Positions 1 through 5,349 of a DNA stretch of 6,919 nt are shown here, piece after piece. The first letter of the stretch is position 1; each line of letters begins with the position of its first letter. Made by a program: the position numbers and the translations under genes. Below the pieces are notes generated by a model. It saw only the letters and a list, made by a program, of their open reading frames with translations. It was not told the origin of the DNA and did no database searches. Source of the DNA: Nostocaceae cyanobacterium CSSed10_463m (GTDB lineage Bacteria > Cyanobacteriota > Cyanobacteriia > Cyanobacteriales > Nostocaceae); contig PWQB01000199.1 of the NCBI GenBank assembly GCA_003556955.1, positions 1 to 6,919 of the forward strand, read 5' to 3'.

Positions 1-31
1 AGGGTGCAGGGGGGAGAAGAGGATAACTTCC

Positions 32-70
32 CAATGACCAATGACTAATGACTAATGACTAATGACTAAT
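32..70. repeat. Heptanucleotide tandem repeat (STRR type)
   Basis: Five tandem 7-bp units plus a 4-base partial unit are seen: CAATGAC twice (32-45), TAATGAC three times (46-66), then TAAT (67-70). Such short tandemly repeated repetitive sequences are characteristic of heterocyst-forming cyanobacteria and usually lie between genes. Here the array overlaps the 3' end of the minus-strand gene and supplies its last codons and its stop (TAG at 54-52). Copy number of these arrays typically varies between strains. The left flank (8-22) is a purine-rich run, with a similar run at 4657-4673. Confidence 0.85.
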
Positions 71-1779
71 TGCGGCTGTCCCCAAAGTATACGCTCTTGT
101 TTGTAAATCGCAATCCCTGGTTTAGCTCCTTTGGGTTTGTAAACGTATTTGGGCTGAGTATAAACTACTGGTACTTGCTCACTCTGACGCGCACGACTGT
201 AGTAAGCTGCAAGATTAGCCACAAATTGTAAATCGGCTGTTTCTGGAACTGCACCAGGTTCTAAACGTAGCAGAAGATGACTTCCAGGAATTTCTTGCGC
301 GTGGAACCACAAGTCATAATCTCCAGCTACCCGAAAACTCAATTGATCATTTTGGCGATTGTTGCGACCAATTAAGACTTCAAAGTTGTTAGGAGTGCGG
401 TAACGATGAAAGTTTGTCGCGGCTGTTTCGTTGGCGCTGCGGCTGCGGTATCCTGGATCTTCTAAATATTTTTGTGTAATTAACTCATCGCGGATTTCTT
501 CTAAAGCCTGTAAATCTTCTACTGTTTGATAGTTTTCTATTTGAGATATCGCCGCTTCTACTTGCTCTAAATAGCTAATCTCTGATTCTACATCAAAAAG
601 CAACGGTTCCACAGCTGCACGAGCGCGTTTGAGTTTTTGGTGCTGTTTGTAAAGGCGTTGGGCATTTTGAACAGCATTTTTATCTGGTTGTAGAGCGATC
701 GCTATGGGCTGTTCTGTCTCAAAATCAGGTAGGATAATTTCTTTCATCCCTGGTTGCCATTTTTGCAGGTGAGACATCAATAAATCAGCTTTGGCTCGGT
801 ATTCATCCGCTTGATCTGATTGCTGCAAGCGTTCTGTAAAAGTTTGGGCTTTATTACCTAATTTTACTAAAATATTATGTAATTTCTGGTTTAATTGATG
901 CCGTAACTGAGCAAATACCTGCTGATTTAATTCGTCAGTGTAGTACCTGTTAAGTAAGGTTTGGATATTTTTTTCTGGTGCAACTGCACCCCAACCCATG
1001 ACTGTATAACCGTATGCAGTCCAAGCTGGTTGAAATTTATTAGCGTCTAAAGCTTGTAGCCATTGTTGCCATCGGGCAAATAGTCTTTGCCAATCTTCAG
1101 GTTTGAGCAACTCGGTGTTAGTTTCTGGCGCTAAATCAGCTGCAAGTAACATAGATTCTACCAGTGCCGAACTCAAGCCGCTATAACTTTTTAATAACTG
1201 ACGCTTGATTGTTCCTGGGATTAAACTTACTCTCTCTTGCCAGCGTTCTGGGGATTCGCTCAAACTGGGAACTGGGCCAGTTAGTTTTGGTGGAGTTTCA
1301 TAAAGCTGTCCGGTTTGAATCGGACGGACGCTAGATTGATGCTGACCAACTTGATGGGCAGCTGTGATAATCATTTTATTGGCATCGGTGAGGATGGCGT
1401 TGCTGTATTTACCCATCACCTCCACATATATATGATATAGTGCCTCTTCTTGGGGACGGCGAGCAAATTGCAAATCTACCACCCTCTCCCAAGGCGCGAT
1501 CGCTTGAATGTCCACCAAGGCCAAACCACCTAATTGATGTACTAATTGCTGACTAAAGGTGAAGGTATCTGGTAATCTTGGTGGTGGTTCGCCAACACAA
1601 ATCCGCGCCGCTTGGGGATGCCAAGAAATTTCTAGCCAGTCCCTTTGTTTGAGCGTGCGTAATGCGACGGCAATAGTATAGCGATCGCGCTGATAAACTT
1701 GTTCTAATCGAGATGGCAGCCAGTGAGCGCGTAGTTCGCTACAAGAAGCTGTAAGAGTAGTATAGTCAACTGGTTGCAC
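52..1779 (-). CDS. rqcH: RqcH/Rqc2-family (NFACT) ribosome quality control protein
   Basis: A 575-residue protein with full NFACT architecture. NFACT-N spans about 1-155 (MGKYSNAIL at 122-130). A helical/HhH-like section around 165-235 includes GLSSALVESM (201-210). A Gln/Leu-rich coiled-coil region covers about 285-435. NFACT-R spans about 455-565, with GRNNRQND (471-478), DLWFHAQEIPGSHLLLR (489-505) and YVYKPKGAKPG (545-555). Family members bind 60S/50S subunits carrying stalled peptidyl-tRNA and, in Bacillus, recruit Ala-tRNA to add C-terminal Ala tails; older names include fibronectin-binding protein FbpA. The position equivalent to the functional Asp-Arg pair reads Glu98-Arg99 here. The start is GTG (1779-1777): an in-frame stop (1797-1795) precedes it and no ATG lies between. 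No Shine-Dalgarno is visible, so translational coupling to the upstream glycosyltransferase gene, 15 bp away, is likely. The last codons (LVISH-stop) come from the tandem repeat. Family assignment is firm; tailing activity is inferred. Confidence 0.93.
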   Translation of the reverse strand: MQPVDYTTLTASCSELRAHWLPSRLEQVYQRDRYTIAVALRTLKQRDWLEISWHPQAARICVGEPPPRLPDTFTFSQQLVHQLGGLALVDIQAIAPWERVVDLQFARRPQEEALYHIYVEVMGKYSNAILTDANKMIITAAHQVGQHQSSVRPIQTGQLYETPPKLTGPVPSLSESPERWQERVSLIPGTIKRQLLKSYSGLSSALVESMLLAADLAPETNTELLKPEDWQRLFARWQQWLQALDANKFQPAWTAYGYTVMGWGAVAPEKNIQTLLNRYYTDELNQQVFAQLRHQLNQKLHNILVKLGNKAQTFTERLQQSDQADEYRAKADLLMSHLQKWQPGMKEIILPDFETEQPIAIALQPDKNAVQNAQRLYKQHQKLKRARAAVEPLLFDVESEISYLEQVEAAISQIENYQTVEDLQALEEIRDELITQKYLEDPGYRSRSANETAATNFHRYRTPNNFEVLIGRNNRQNDQLSFRVAGDYDLWFHAQEIPGSHLLLRLEPGAVPETADLQFVANLAAYYSRARQSEQVPVVYTQPKYVYKPKGAKPGIAIYKQERILWGQPQLVISH

Positions 1780-1794
1780 AAGAGTTATGATTAC

Positions 1795-3060
1795 TTACTG
1801 AACTAATGCCGGTTCTTTAACCGTTTGCGGCAAAATTTGGGTGTAAAGTTCACTTAGCTGAGTGGCTACACCATCCCAACTAAACTTACTTTCTACGCGT
1901 TTTCTGCCGGCTTTGCCTAATTCTTCTCCCCATTCTGGATTTAATAAAATGCGGTCAATTGCAGCTGCAAAAGCCGGGACATTTTGTGGTGGAGCTAACA
2001 AACCTGTGACTTCGGGAACCACAGTAAACTGAAGTCCACCCACATCACTGGCGATGACAGGTGTACCACTGGCCATAGCTTCGATAGCTACTAGTCCAAA
2101 GGGTTCATAGTGACTGGGTACGACACAAACATTAGCCGCAGCGTAATAAGTGGGCAATATTTCTTGACTGAGACGACCGGGAAGGATGGTAAATTCACTC
2201 ATCCCCAATTCGTTAATTATATTCTCAATGCGATCGCGCTCAATACCGTCACTGTTACCTGGGATACTCCCACCACCAATAATTAATTTCAGGTTGTTAT
2301 CGCTACGTAATTGAGATTCGTTAACTGCTCGCACTAGGGTTTCTATTCCTTTGCGGCGATCAAAACGTCCTACATACAACACCAGTTTAGTCTCTGGAGC
2401 AATCCCTAATTGTAACCTAGCTGCTTGACGCTCAACAGAACCAAATCGGCGAATATCTGTACCACAGGGAATAATCTCAATATTACCTTGGCTGGAAACG
2501 AGCGATCGCATATGTTGCTGTTCTTGGGGACTTGTGGCGACAATGCACTCTGCTGTTTCCAACACCTCTTTTTCCACTGCTAATCGTTGACTAGCCATCA
2601 GAGGAATTGTTTCTATGGTATTATACTTAACTGCTCCTAAAGAATGGTAGGTATGAATCTGCCGAGTCCCTTGAATTTTCTTTAGTTGCATCCCTATCCA
2701 GCTAGAATGCCAATAGTTTGTGTGAACTAACTGATATGTGATTTGATTCTCTTGTTGGAATTGGAGAAAATTATCCAAAAATTCCGGCATATATTCCAAG
2801 AGTTCATCTCGTGGTACAAACTCTACAGGGCCTGCTTCTAGCCGAATAGTGCGGCAATTTTGGCTCAACTGAACAATTGTATCTTGCTCTACACTTACTT
2901 TGCGAGTAAACATATCAACTCGCCATCCTAGCTGTGCTAGTGCTTCACCCACATTACGCACATAAACATTTTGTCCCCCGGCTTCTTCCTTACCAATCTC
3001 AATCGCCGGATCTCCATGAACAGAAATTAAGGCAATACGTTTGTCGGTCGTAGCGTTCAT
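1795..3060 (-). CDS. GT-B glycosyltransferase, GT4-like (sucrose-phosphate synthase/MshA-type)
   Basis: A 421-residue cytosolic-type enzyme with two Rossmann domains and no signal peptide or membrane segment. In the N-terminal domain, EEAGGQNVYV (25-34) is the Gly-Gly-Gln loop near the sugar nucleotide; HTNYWHSSW (113-121) and HTYHSLGAVK (136-145) line the acceptor side. In the C-terminal domain, GRFDRRKGIE (231-240) carries the Arg/Lys pair that contacts donor phosphates, and EPFGLVAIE (319-327) is the E-x7-E motif of retaining GT4 enzymes. The length fits a bare catalytic GT-B unit with no fused phosphatase domain. Related cyanobacterial proteins are labelled variously as group 1 glycosyltransferase, sucrose-phosphate synthase-like or MshA-like; sequence alone does not settle donor or acceptor. 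The AGGQNVYVR loop differs from the DTGGQ form I recall for characterised cyanobacterial sucrose-phosphate synthases, so I leave the substrate open. The ATG at 3060 has no clear Shine-Dalgarno. It is the first gene of a two-gene unit with the RqcH-type gene. Confidence 0.88.
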   Translation of the reverse strand: MNATTDKRIALISVHGDPAIEIGKEEAGGQNVYVRNVGEALAQLGWRVDMFTRKVSVEQDTIVQLSQNCRTIRLEAGPVEFVPRDELLEYMPEFLDNFLQFQQENQITYQLVHTNYWHSSWIGMQLKKIQGTRQIHTYHSLGAVKYNTIETIPLMASQRLAVEKEVLETAECIVATSPQEQQHMRSLVSSQGNIEIIPCGTDIRRFGSVERQAARLQLGIAPETKLVLYVGRFDRRKGIETLVRAVNESQLRSDNNLKLIIGGGSIPGNSDGIERDRIENIINELGMSEFTILPGRLSQEILPTYYAAANVCVVPSHYEPFGLVAIEAMASGTPVIASDVGGLQFTVVPEVTGLLAPPQNVPAFAAAIDRILLNPEWGEELGKAGRKRVESKFSWDGVATQLSELYTQILPQTVKEPALVQ

Positions 3061-3336
3061 AGTTTGTGTGTTGCTAATTCTAGAAATGTATCGTCAAAGT
3101 TTCGCCGCGCAAACTTAACTAAACTATTTAGGAACTTTGAGTAATCTTTATTTTAATTTAATTATGTCCAACATTTTAACTGTTAACTACTCTATTGATA
3201 GTTATTTGCACGGTATTTTGCCGGAATTTCTTTATATATGAACGACTATACTGATATCTAATGCTTTTGATAGATAAATTTCGATTTAACGGCTTGACGC
3301 ATCAAATCCTATCAAAGTGCGATCGCTAGGAATTTT

Positions 3337-3345
3337 TGGTATAAT
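3337..3345 (+). promoter_or_regulatory. Extended -10 promoter element (TGGTATAAT)
   Basis: A perfect -10 hexamer TATAAT (3340-3345) is preceded by TG one base upstream, giving the extended -10 form TGnTATAAT that can work without a good -35. No recognisable -35 lies 16-18 bp upstream. It points rightward, opposite to both flanking genes, and would start RNA near 3352, about 39 bases before the small ORF at 3391. AT-rich intergenic DNA produces such hexamers by chance, so the call rests on the TG extension and the layout downstream. Confidence 0.4.
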
Positions 3346-3390
3346 TCGCCCAAGATTAGCATTTCAAAATCCTGTGAGGATTTCCTTGCT

Positions 3391-3450
3391 ATGCATAAAT
3401 ATAGACGAATGTCAACAAAATTTGGCGATCGCACTCAGAGCAATGGTTGA
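3391..3450 (+). CDS. Possible small ORF, 19 aa, basic peptide
   Basis: ATG at 3391 opens a 19-codon frame ending TGA at 3448-3450, encoding MHKYRRMSTKFGDRTQSNG. The peptide is strongly basic at its start and has no membrane segment. A Shine-Dalgarno-like GAGGA (3376-3380) lies 10 bases before the ATG. It falls inside a 6-bp hairpin, AAATCC (3367-3372) with GGATTT (3378-3383), which would hide it when folded. The extended -10 at 3337-3345 sits at a sensible distance, and the large hairpin at 3496-3535 could end the transcript. I do not recognise the peptide. It includes a HIP1 site, which lowers its weight as coding sequence. It may equally be an untranslated small RNA, or chance. Confidence 0.22.
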   Translation: MHKYRRMSTKFGDRTQSNG

Positions 3451-3495
3451 ATTACCATTTACGATTGATTAACTAATAAAGCAGACCTTTATGGA

Positions 3496-3535
3496 GAATT
3501 AAAACCTAAAAACCGTGATTTTTAAGTTTTAATTC
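3496..3535. terminator. Long AT-rich hairpin at 3' end of rbp, possibly bidirectional terminator
   Basis: The arms 3496-3512 and 3519-3535 pair over 17 positions with a single C-A mismatch (3506/3525) and a 6-base loop (3513-3518). The outer 10 bp, GAATTAAAAC/GTTTTAATTC, are perfect. It begins 19 bases after the rbp stop on the minus strand. The left arm is A-rich and the right arm T-rich, so either strand shows a U-rich 3' arm, as in bidirectional terminators, but no separate U-tract follows on either strand. It could instead be a 3'-end stability hairpin. Confidence 0.45.
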
Positions 3536-3553
3536 CTATCCTGACTGGCTGGC

Positions 3554-4048
3554 TCAATTGGTAGTTTGTGCCGCTAGCATTTGCTTGAGCTTTTCTAACT
3601 CCGAAGCCCAACGTGGATCAGGACGAATAGTATCTGAGTCACTGCTGGTACTGGTTTCCCGCACACCACCGCCGCCACGTCGCGACTTCTTAGCGCCTTT
3701 CTCACGACGACCACCTTCTTTTTGGATGGCAGGAGCCGGATGAGTAGTAGCACTAGTAGCTGCTTTAGCTGGTTGATCGTCACCCTCCTCGCCTTTGGTG
3801 CGAGGTAGTGCTTTCTCTAGCTTTATGGGAGTCTCTTTGAACAATTGACCATTATACTTTTCAATAATTTGATCAGCTTGTTCGTCATTGTTAACTGTGA
3901 GAAAGCCGAAACCACGGCATTTACCAGTTTTGCGGTCTTTTATGAGTTTGGTAGTCACAGCATCGCCTTCTTCGGCAAAAACTGCTTGTAGATCCTGACG
4001 ATCTATTTCTTCTTTTGGCAAATTGCCTATATATAGGCGAACGGACAT
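3554..4048 (-). CDS. Cyanobacterial RRM RNA-binding protein (Rbp family, long-tailed type)
   Basis: A 164-residue soluble protein with one N-terminal RNA recognition motif, about 3-80. RNP2 is LYIGNL (5-10) and RNP1 is RGFGFLTV (45-52), with the aromatic residues that stack on RNA bases present (Tyr6, Phe47, Phe49). After the RRM comes a low-complexity Ala/Thr/Pro region (about 90-110), a basic Arg/Lys/Gly stretch (111-130, including RRGGGGVR), a Ser/Thr/Asp patch, and a C-terminal helix PDPRWASELEKLKQML (144-158). Short cyanobacterial Rbp proteins of about 80-105 residues end soon after the RRM, often in a Gly-rich tail. The longer tail ending in an aromatic-helix motif suggests the Rbp3-like subgroup, implicated in locating photosystem mRNAs at thylakoids; that subgroup call is inference. 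Start ATG is well supported by GGAGG 8 bases upstream. rpsU, which follows some rbp genes, is absent. Confidence 0.92.
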   Translation of the reverse strand: MSVRLYIGNLPKEEIDRQDLQAVFAEEGDAVTTKLIKDRKTGKCRGFGFLTVNNDEQADQIIEKYNGQLFKETPIKLEKALPRTKGEEGDDQPAKAATSATTHPAPAIQKEGGRREKGAKKSRRGGGGVRETSTSSDSDTIRPDPRWASELEKLKQMLAAQTTN

Positions 4049-4056
4049 GAACTATA

Positions 4057-4061
4057 CCTCC
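4057..4061 (-). promoter_or_regulatory. Strong Shine-Dalgarno site of rbp gene
   Basis: CCTCC on the plus strand reads GGAGG (with a following T, GGAGGT) on the minus strand, 8 bases before the ATG at 4048. It is the only strong Shine-Dalgarno among the genes in this window, and it fixes the start. Confidence 0.85.
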
Positions 4062-4405
4062 AGAGTTGAACGAACATGGCAAGGCAAGAAAACAATCACT
4101 TGGCTTTGGCTGTTAAATAGATGCTATTGACCAAGACTGCCGTAAACCAAATTTTTTACTCCAAACTGTCAACCTATACAATACAGTTTTTCGTTGGGAT
4201 GAAGCTTGTTTAATACAAAAGCGCATACAACGCTCGGCTAATACCACCTTAATTCTAAGAATCGTAAATTTATAAGCCTTAGCTTGTTAAGTAAATATCT
4301 TCTTTGATGACCTTGCCAGCAGAATTAAATACCATTCCTTACATTACCACGGTATTATCTACGTAGCTAGTTCAGAGCATACATTTTCAGCTAAAGCATT
4401 AATAT

Positions 4406-4436
4406 ATCGTAGCATAAAATACATTTTTTTTGTCAA
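4406..4436 (-). promoter_or_regulatory. Candidate rbp promoter with long leader
   Basis: Read on the minus strand, a perfect TTGACA (4436-4431) is followed after 19 bp by TACGAT (4411-4406). The spacing is at the long end and the -10 matches 4 of 6 bases. It lies just downstream of the minus-strand terminator at 4450-4474, a logical place for a new transcription start. RNA would begin near 4398, giving a leader of about 350 nt before the rbp start. Cold induction and leader-based control are known for some cyanobacterial rbp genes. Bases 4062-4400 contain no ORF or other recognised element. A second TTGACA (4172-4167) has no good -10. Confidence 0.35.
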
Positions 4437-4449
4437 CAAAGGTGAACAG

Positions 4450-4474
4450 AAACAAAAACCAGCCATTGGCTGGT
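4450..4474 (-). terminator. Intrinsic terminator, minus strand
   Basis: The minus strand reads ACCAGCC-AAT-GGCTGGT, a perfect 7-bp GC-rich stem with a 3-base loop (4474-4458), running straight into TTTTTGTTT. On the plus strand no T-tract follows, so it works leftward only. It insulates rbp from transcription arriving from 4475 upward, but no clear minus-strand gene lies there. Confidence 0.8.
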
Positions 4475-4578
4475 AGATTAACTGCTGTATAAGGAGGGAA
4501 AAAAGGACAGATTTGCACAAAATAGCCAATTTTCGCTAAATAAGCTATATTGCTGAGTTAATCCTATTTAAAAGGATT

Positions 4579-4629
4579 ATGTAAATAAATGTAACACTAT
4601 TTCATAAAAATTGACACTTTTATTTACAT
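4579..4629. repeat. 11-bp perfect inverted repeat
   Basis: ATGTAAATAAA (4579-4589) and TTTATTTACAT (4619-4629) are exact reverse complements separated by 29 bases. The loop contains a plus-strand TTGACA (4611-4616) with no convincing -10. The arms are AT-only except for one G/C, so the RNA hairpin would be weak; a protein-binding dyad or a tiny mobile-element relic are alternatives. Confidence 0.5.
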
Positions 4630-4735
4630 TTCCACAGGTAACGGAAGAGGAAAGGGCGCAGAGGGGAAGAGGCTTCACAAGGGTAGGTATTTTACATTCT
4701 CGTGAGGGCTAGACTTGGTGGACAAGGAAGGATAG

Positions 4736-4830
4736 TAGACAAGGGAGGAAAACCGTACCCAATCATCTTCTTTTAGTAACAACAATAGACCGTCAAAATA
4801 CTATTGTGCGTATAAAATCTACCTTGTCTA
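4736..4830. repeat. Nested inverted repeats, possible structured RNA
   Basis: An outer 9-bp pair TAGACAAGG/CCTTGTCTA (4736-4744, 4822-4830) encloses an inner 7-bp pair ACAATAG/CTATTGT (4782-4788, 4801-4807) with a 12-base loop. Both pairs are perfect, giving a two-stage stem over 95 bases. If transcribed, it would lie within the minus-strand RNA implied by the terminator at 4450-4474. Confidence 0.4.
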
Positions 4831-4866
4831 AGTAAGTCGGCGTGAAAATTTAAATGTATGTCATTG

Positions 4867-5027
4867 CGTTCGCGGAGCGTGGCGTTAGCCATGTGGAACG
4901 AAGTATAAGACCGAAGCGGTCACGCTCCGCGTTAGCGTAGCTTTAAGCGCAGCGTGCCGCCTTGCGACTCAGCAATCGTATAATCCGTTTTTGCGATTAC
5001 TAGAGCCTCCGGCACACTACGCGAACG
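4867..5027. repeat. GC-rich dispersed-repeat cluster with imperfect inverted ends
   Basis: The ends 4867-4884 and 5027-5010 (reverse complement) match at 15 of 18 positions and share CGTTCGCG. Inside, CGCGGAGCGTG/CACGCTCCGCG (4871-4881, 4921-4931) is an 11-bp perfect inverted repeat, and GCGTTAGC recurs directly (4882-4889, 4929-4936). A small hairpin ACCG-AAG-CGGT is at 4910-4920. These GCGTTCGCGgAGCGTG-type words are typical of short dispersed palindromic repeats between genes in Nostoc-like genomes. No transposase is present, so any movement would be non-autonomous. Exact boundaries need copies elsewhere in the genome. Confidence 0.65.
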
Positions 5028-5274
5028 TTCCGCTATCGCTGCACTCGTAATCACAGTTTAAAGAGTTTAGGAGGCTTAAAACCTTTGCACATAGCACTTG
5101 AGTGTACACCGTAGACTCGTTTGCGGGGTGGGGTTCTTCAACCGAGAATTGATTACCAACAAACGTACAAATACTTAACTTTTCACTTCCACAGCCGATA
5201 ATCATCAGTATATATGCTGTAACTAACGCTGCTGAGTATCGAGACACATCTAAGATTTTCTACGACTTTGATCA

Positions 5275-5299
5275 AGTATAAACACTGTATTAGTACAGT
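5275..5299 (-). promoter_or_regulatory. 16-bp dyad operator with minus-strand -10
   Basis: ACTGTATTAGTACAGT (5284-5299) is a perfect 6-bp inverted repeat around a 4-base centre. On the minus strand, TATACT (5280-5275) is a good -10, which would put the dyad in the spacer/-35 region; no good -35 is present. It lies 51-66 bp before the ATG at 5350, so it could also control the rightward gene. The half-site spacing does not match the E. coli LexA box (CTGT-N8-ACAG) and it does not fit the cyanobacterial LexA consensus. The binding protein is unknown. Confidence 0.4.
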
Positions 5300-5349
5300 A
5301 ATTAGTGTGGTATTTTGACAATGGGTAACTCCTTACATCTACCATCAGT

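Larger units (their letters stand above)
3061..3553. other. Intergenic region between glycosyltransferase and rbp genes
   Basis: About 490 bp, AT-rich, between two minus-strand genes. Beyond the sites listed separately it contains two HIP1 octamers (3319-3326, 3425-3432). It also holds an inverted repeat TCAAAGTT/AACTTTGA (3094-3101, 3133-3140) that overlaps an alternative pair AAGTTT/AAACTT (3097-3102, 3111-3116), both within the likely leader of the glycosyltransferase mRNA. I found no convincing -35/-10 pair for that gene. The best -10 is TATAGT read on the minus strand from 3250 to 3245, but its -35 is poor. No NtcA box (GTA-N8-TAC) is present. Confidence 0.6.
4475..5349. other. 875-bp region without a convincing gene
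   Basis: No long open frame, tRNA or rRNA was found. It holds the inverted repeats and repeat cluster listed separately, plus a 7-bp hairpin TAATCCT/AGGATTA (4559-4565, 4573-4579). Two near-identical 11-mers, GACAAGG-A/G-AGG, are at 4721-4731 and 4738-4748. An ideal anti-Shine-Dalgarno match AAGGAGG (4491-4497, plus strand) is not followed by any ORF. Composition changes abruptly: AT-rich at 4500-4630, purine-rich at 4640-4750, GC-rich at 4865-5030. This patchwork is typical of repeat-laden intergenic DNA in Nostocales. Confidence 0.6.

Noticed and set aside
11..31. Weak GGGAG...CTTCCC hairpin after the RqcH-type gene
   Set aside because: The stem is short and bulged, and no U-tract follows on the minus strand, so it cannot be called a terminator.
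3366..3384. Minus-strand TCCTCACA resembling the core motif of Yfr1/Yfr2 small RNAs
   Set aside because: The motif lies within its own 6-bp hairpin rather than in an unpaired segment, the flanking bases do not fit, and no terminator follows on that strand.
3558..3783. Two open frames of about 60 codons overlapping the rbp gene, one on each strand
   Set aside because: Both are shadows of the RRM gene's low-complexity and Gly/Arg-rich tail, lack domains and have no ribosome sites.
4491..4497. Perfect AAGGAGG Shine-Dalgarno match on the plus strand
   Set aside because: No ATG or GTG follows at a usable distance, and the nearest TTG frame closes after a few codons; it is part of a purine-rich run.
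4680..4825. NtcA-like sites: GTA...TAC pairs at about 4685-4695 and 4810-4822
   Set aside because: Both have 7 rather than 8 intervening bases and no -10 at the proper distance.
4865..5060. GC-rich structured stretch considered as a tRNA or CRISPR array
   Set aside because: There is no T-loop GTTCRANNC or cloverleaf spacing, and no regularly spaced direct repeats with unique spacers; it fits dispersed palindromic repeats.
5284..5299. LexA box reading of the dyad
   Set aside because: Spacing is CTGT-N6-ACAG rather than N8, and the cyanobacterial consensus half-sites are not matched on either strand.
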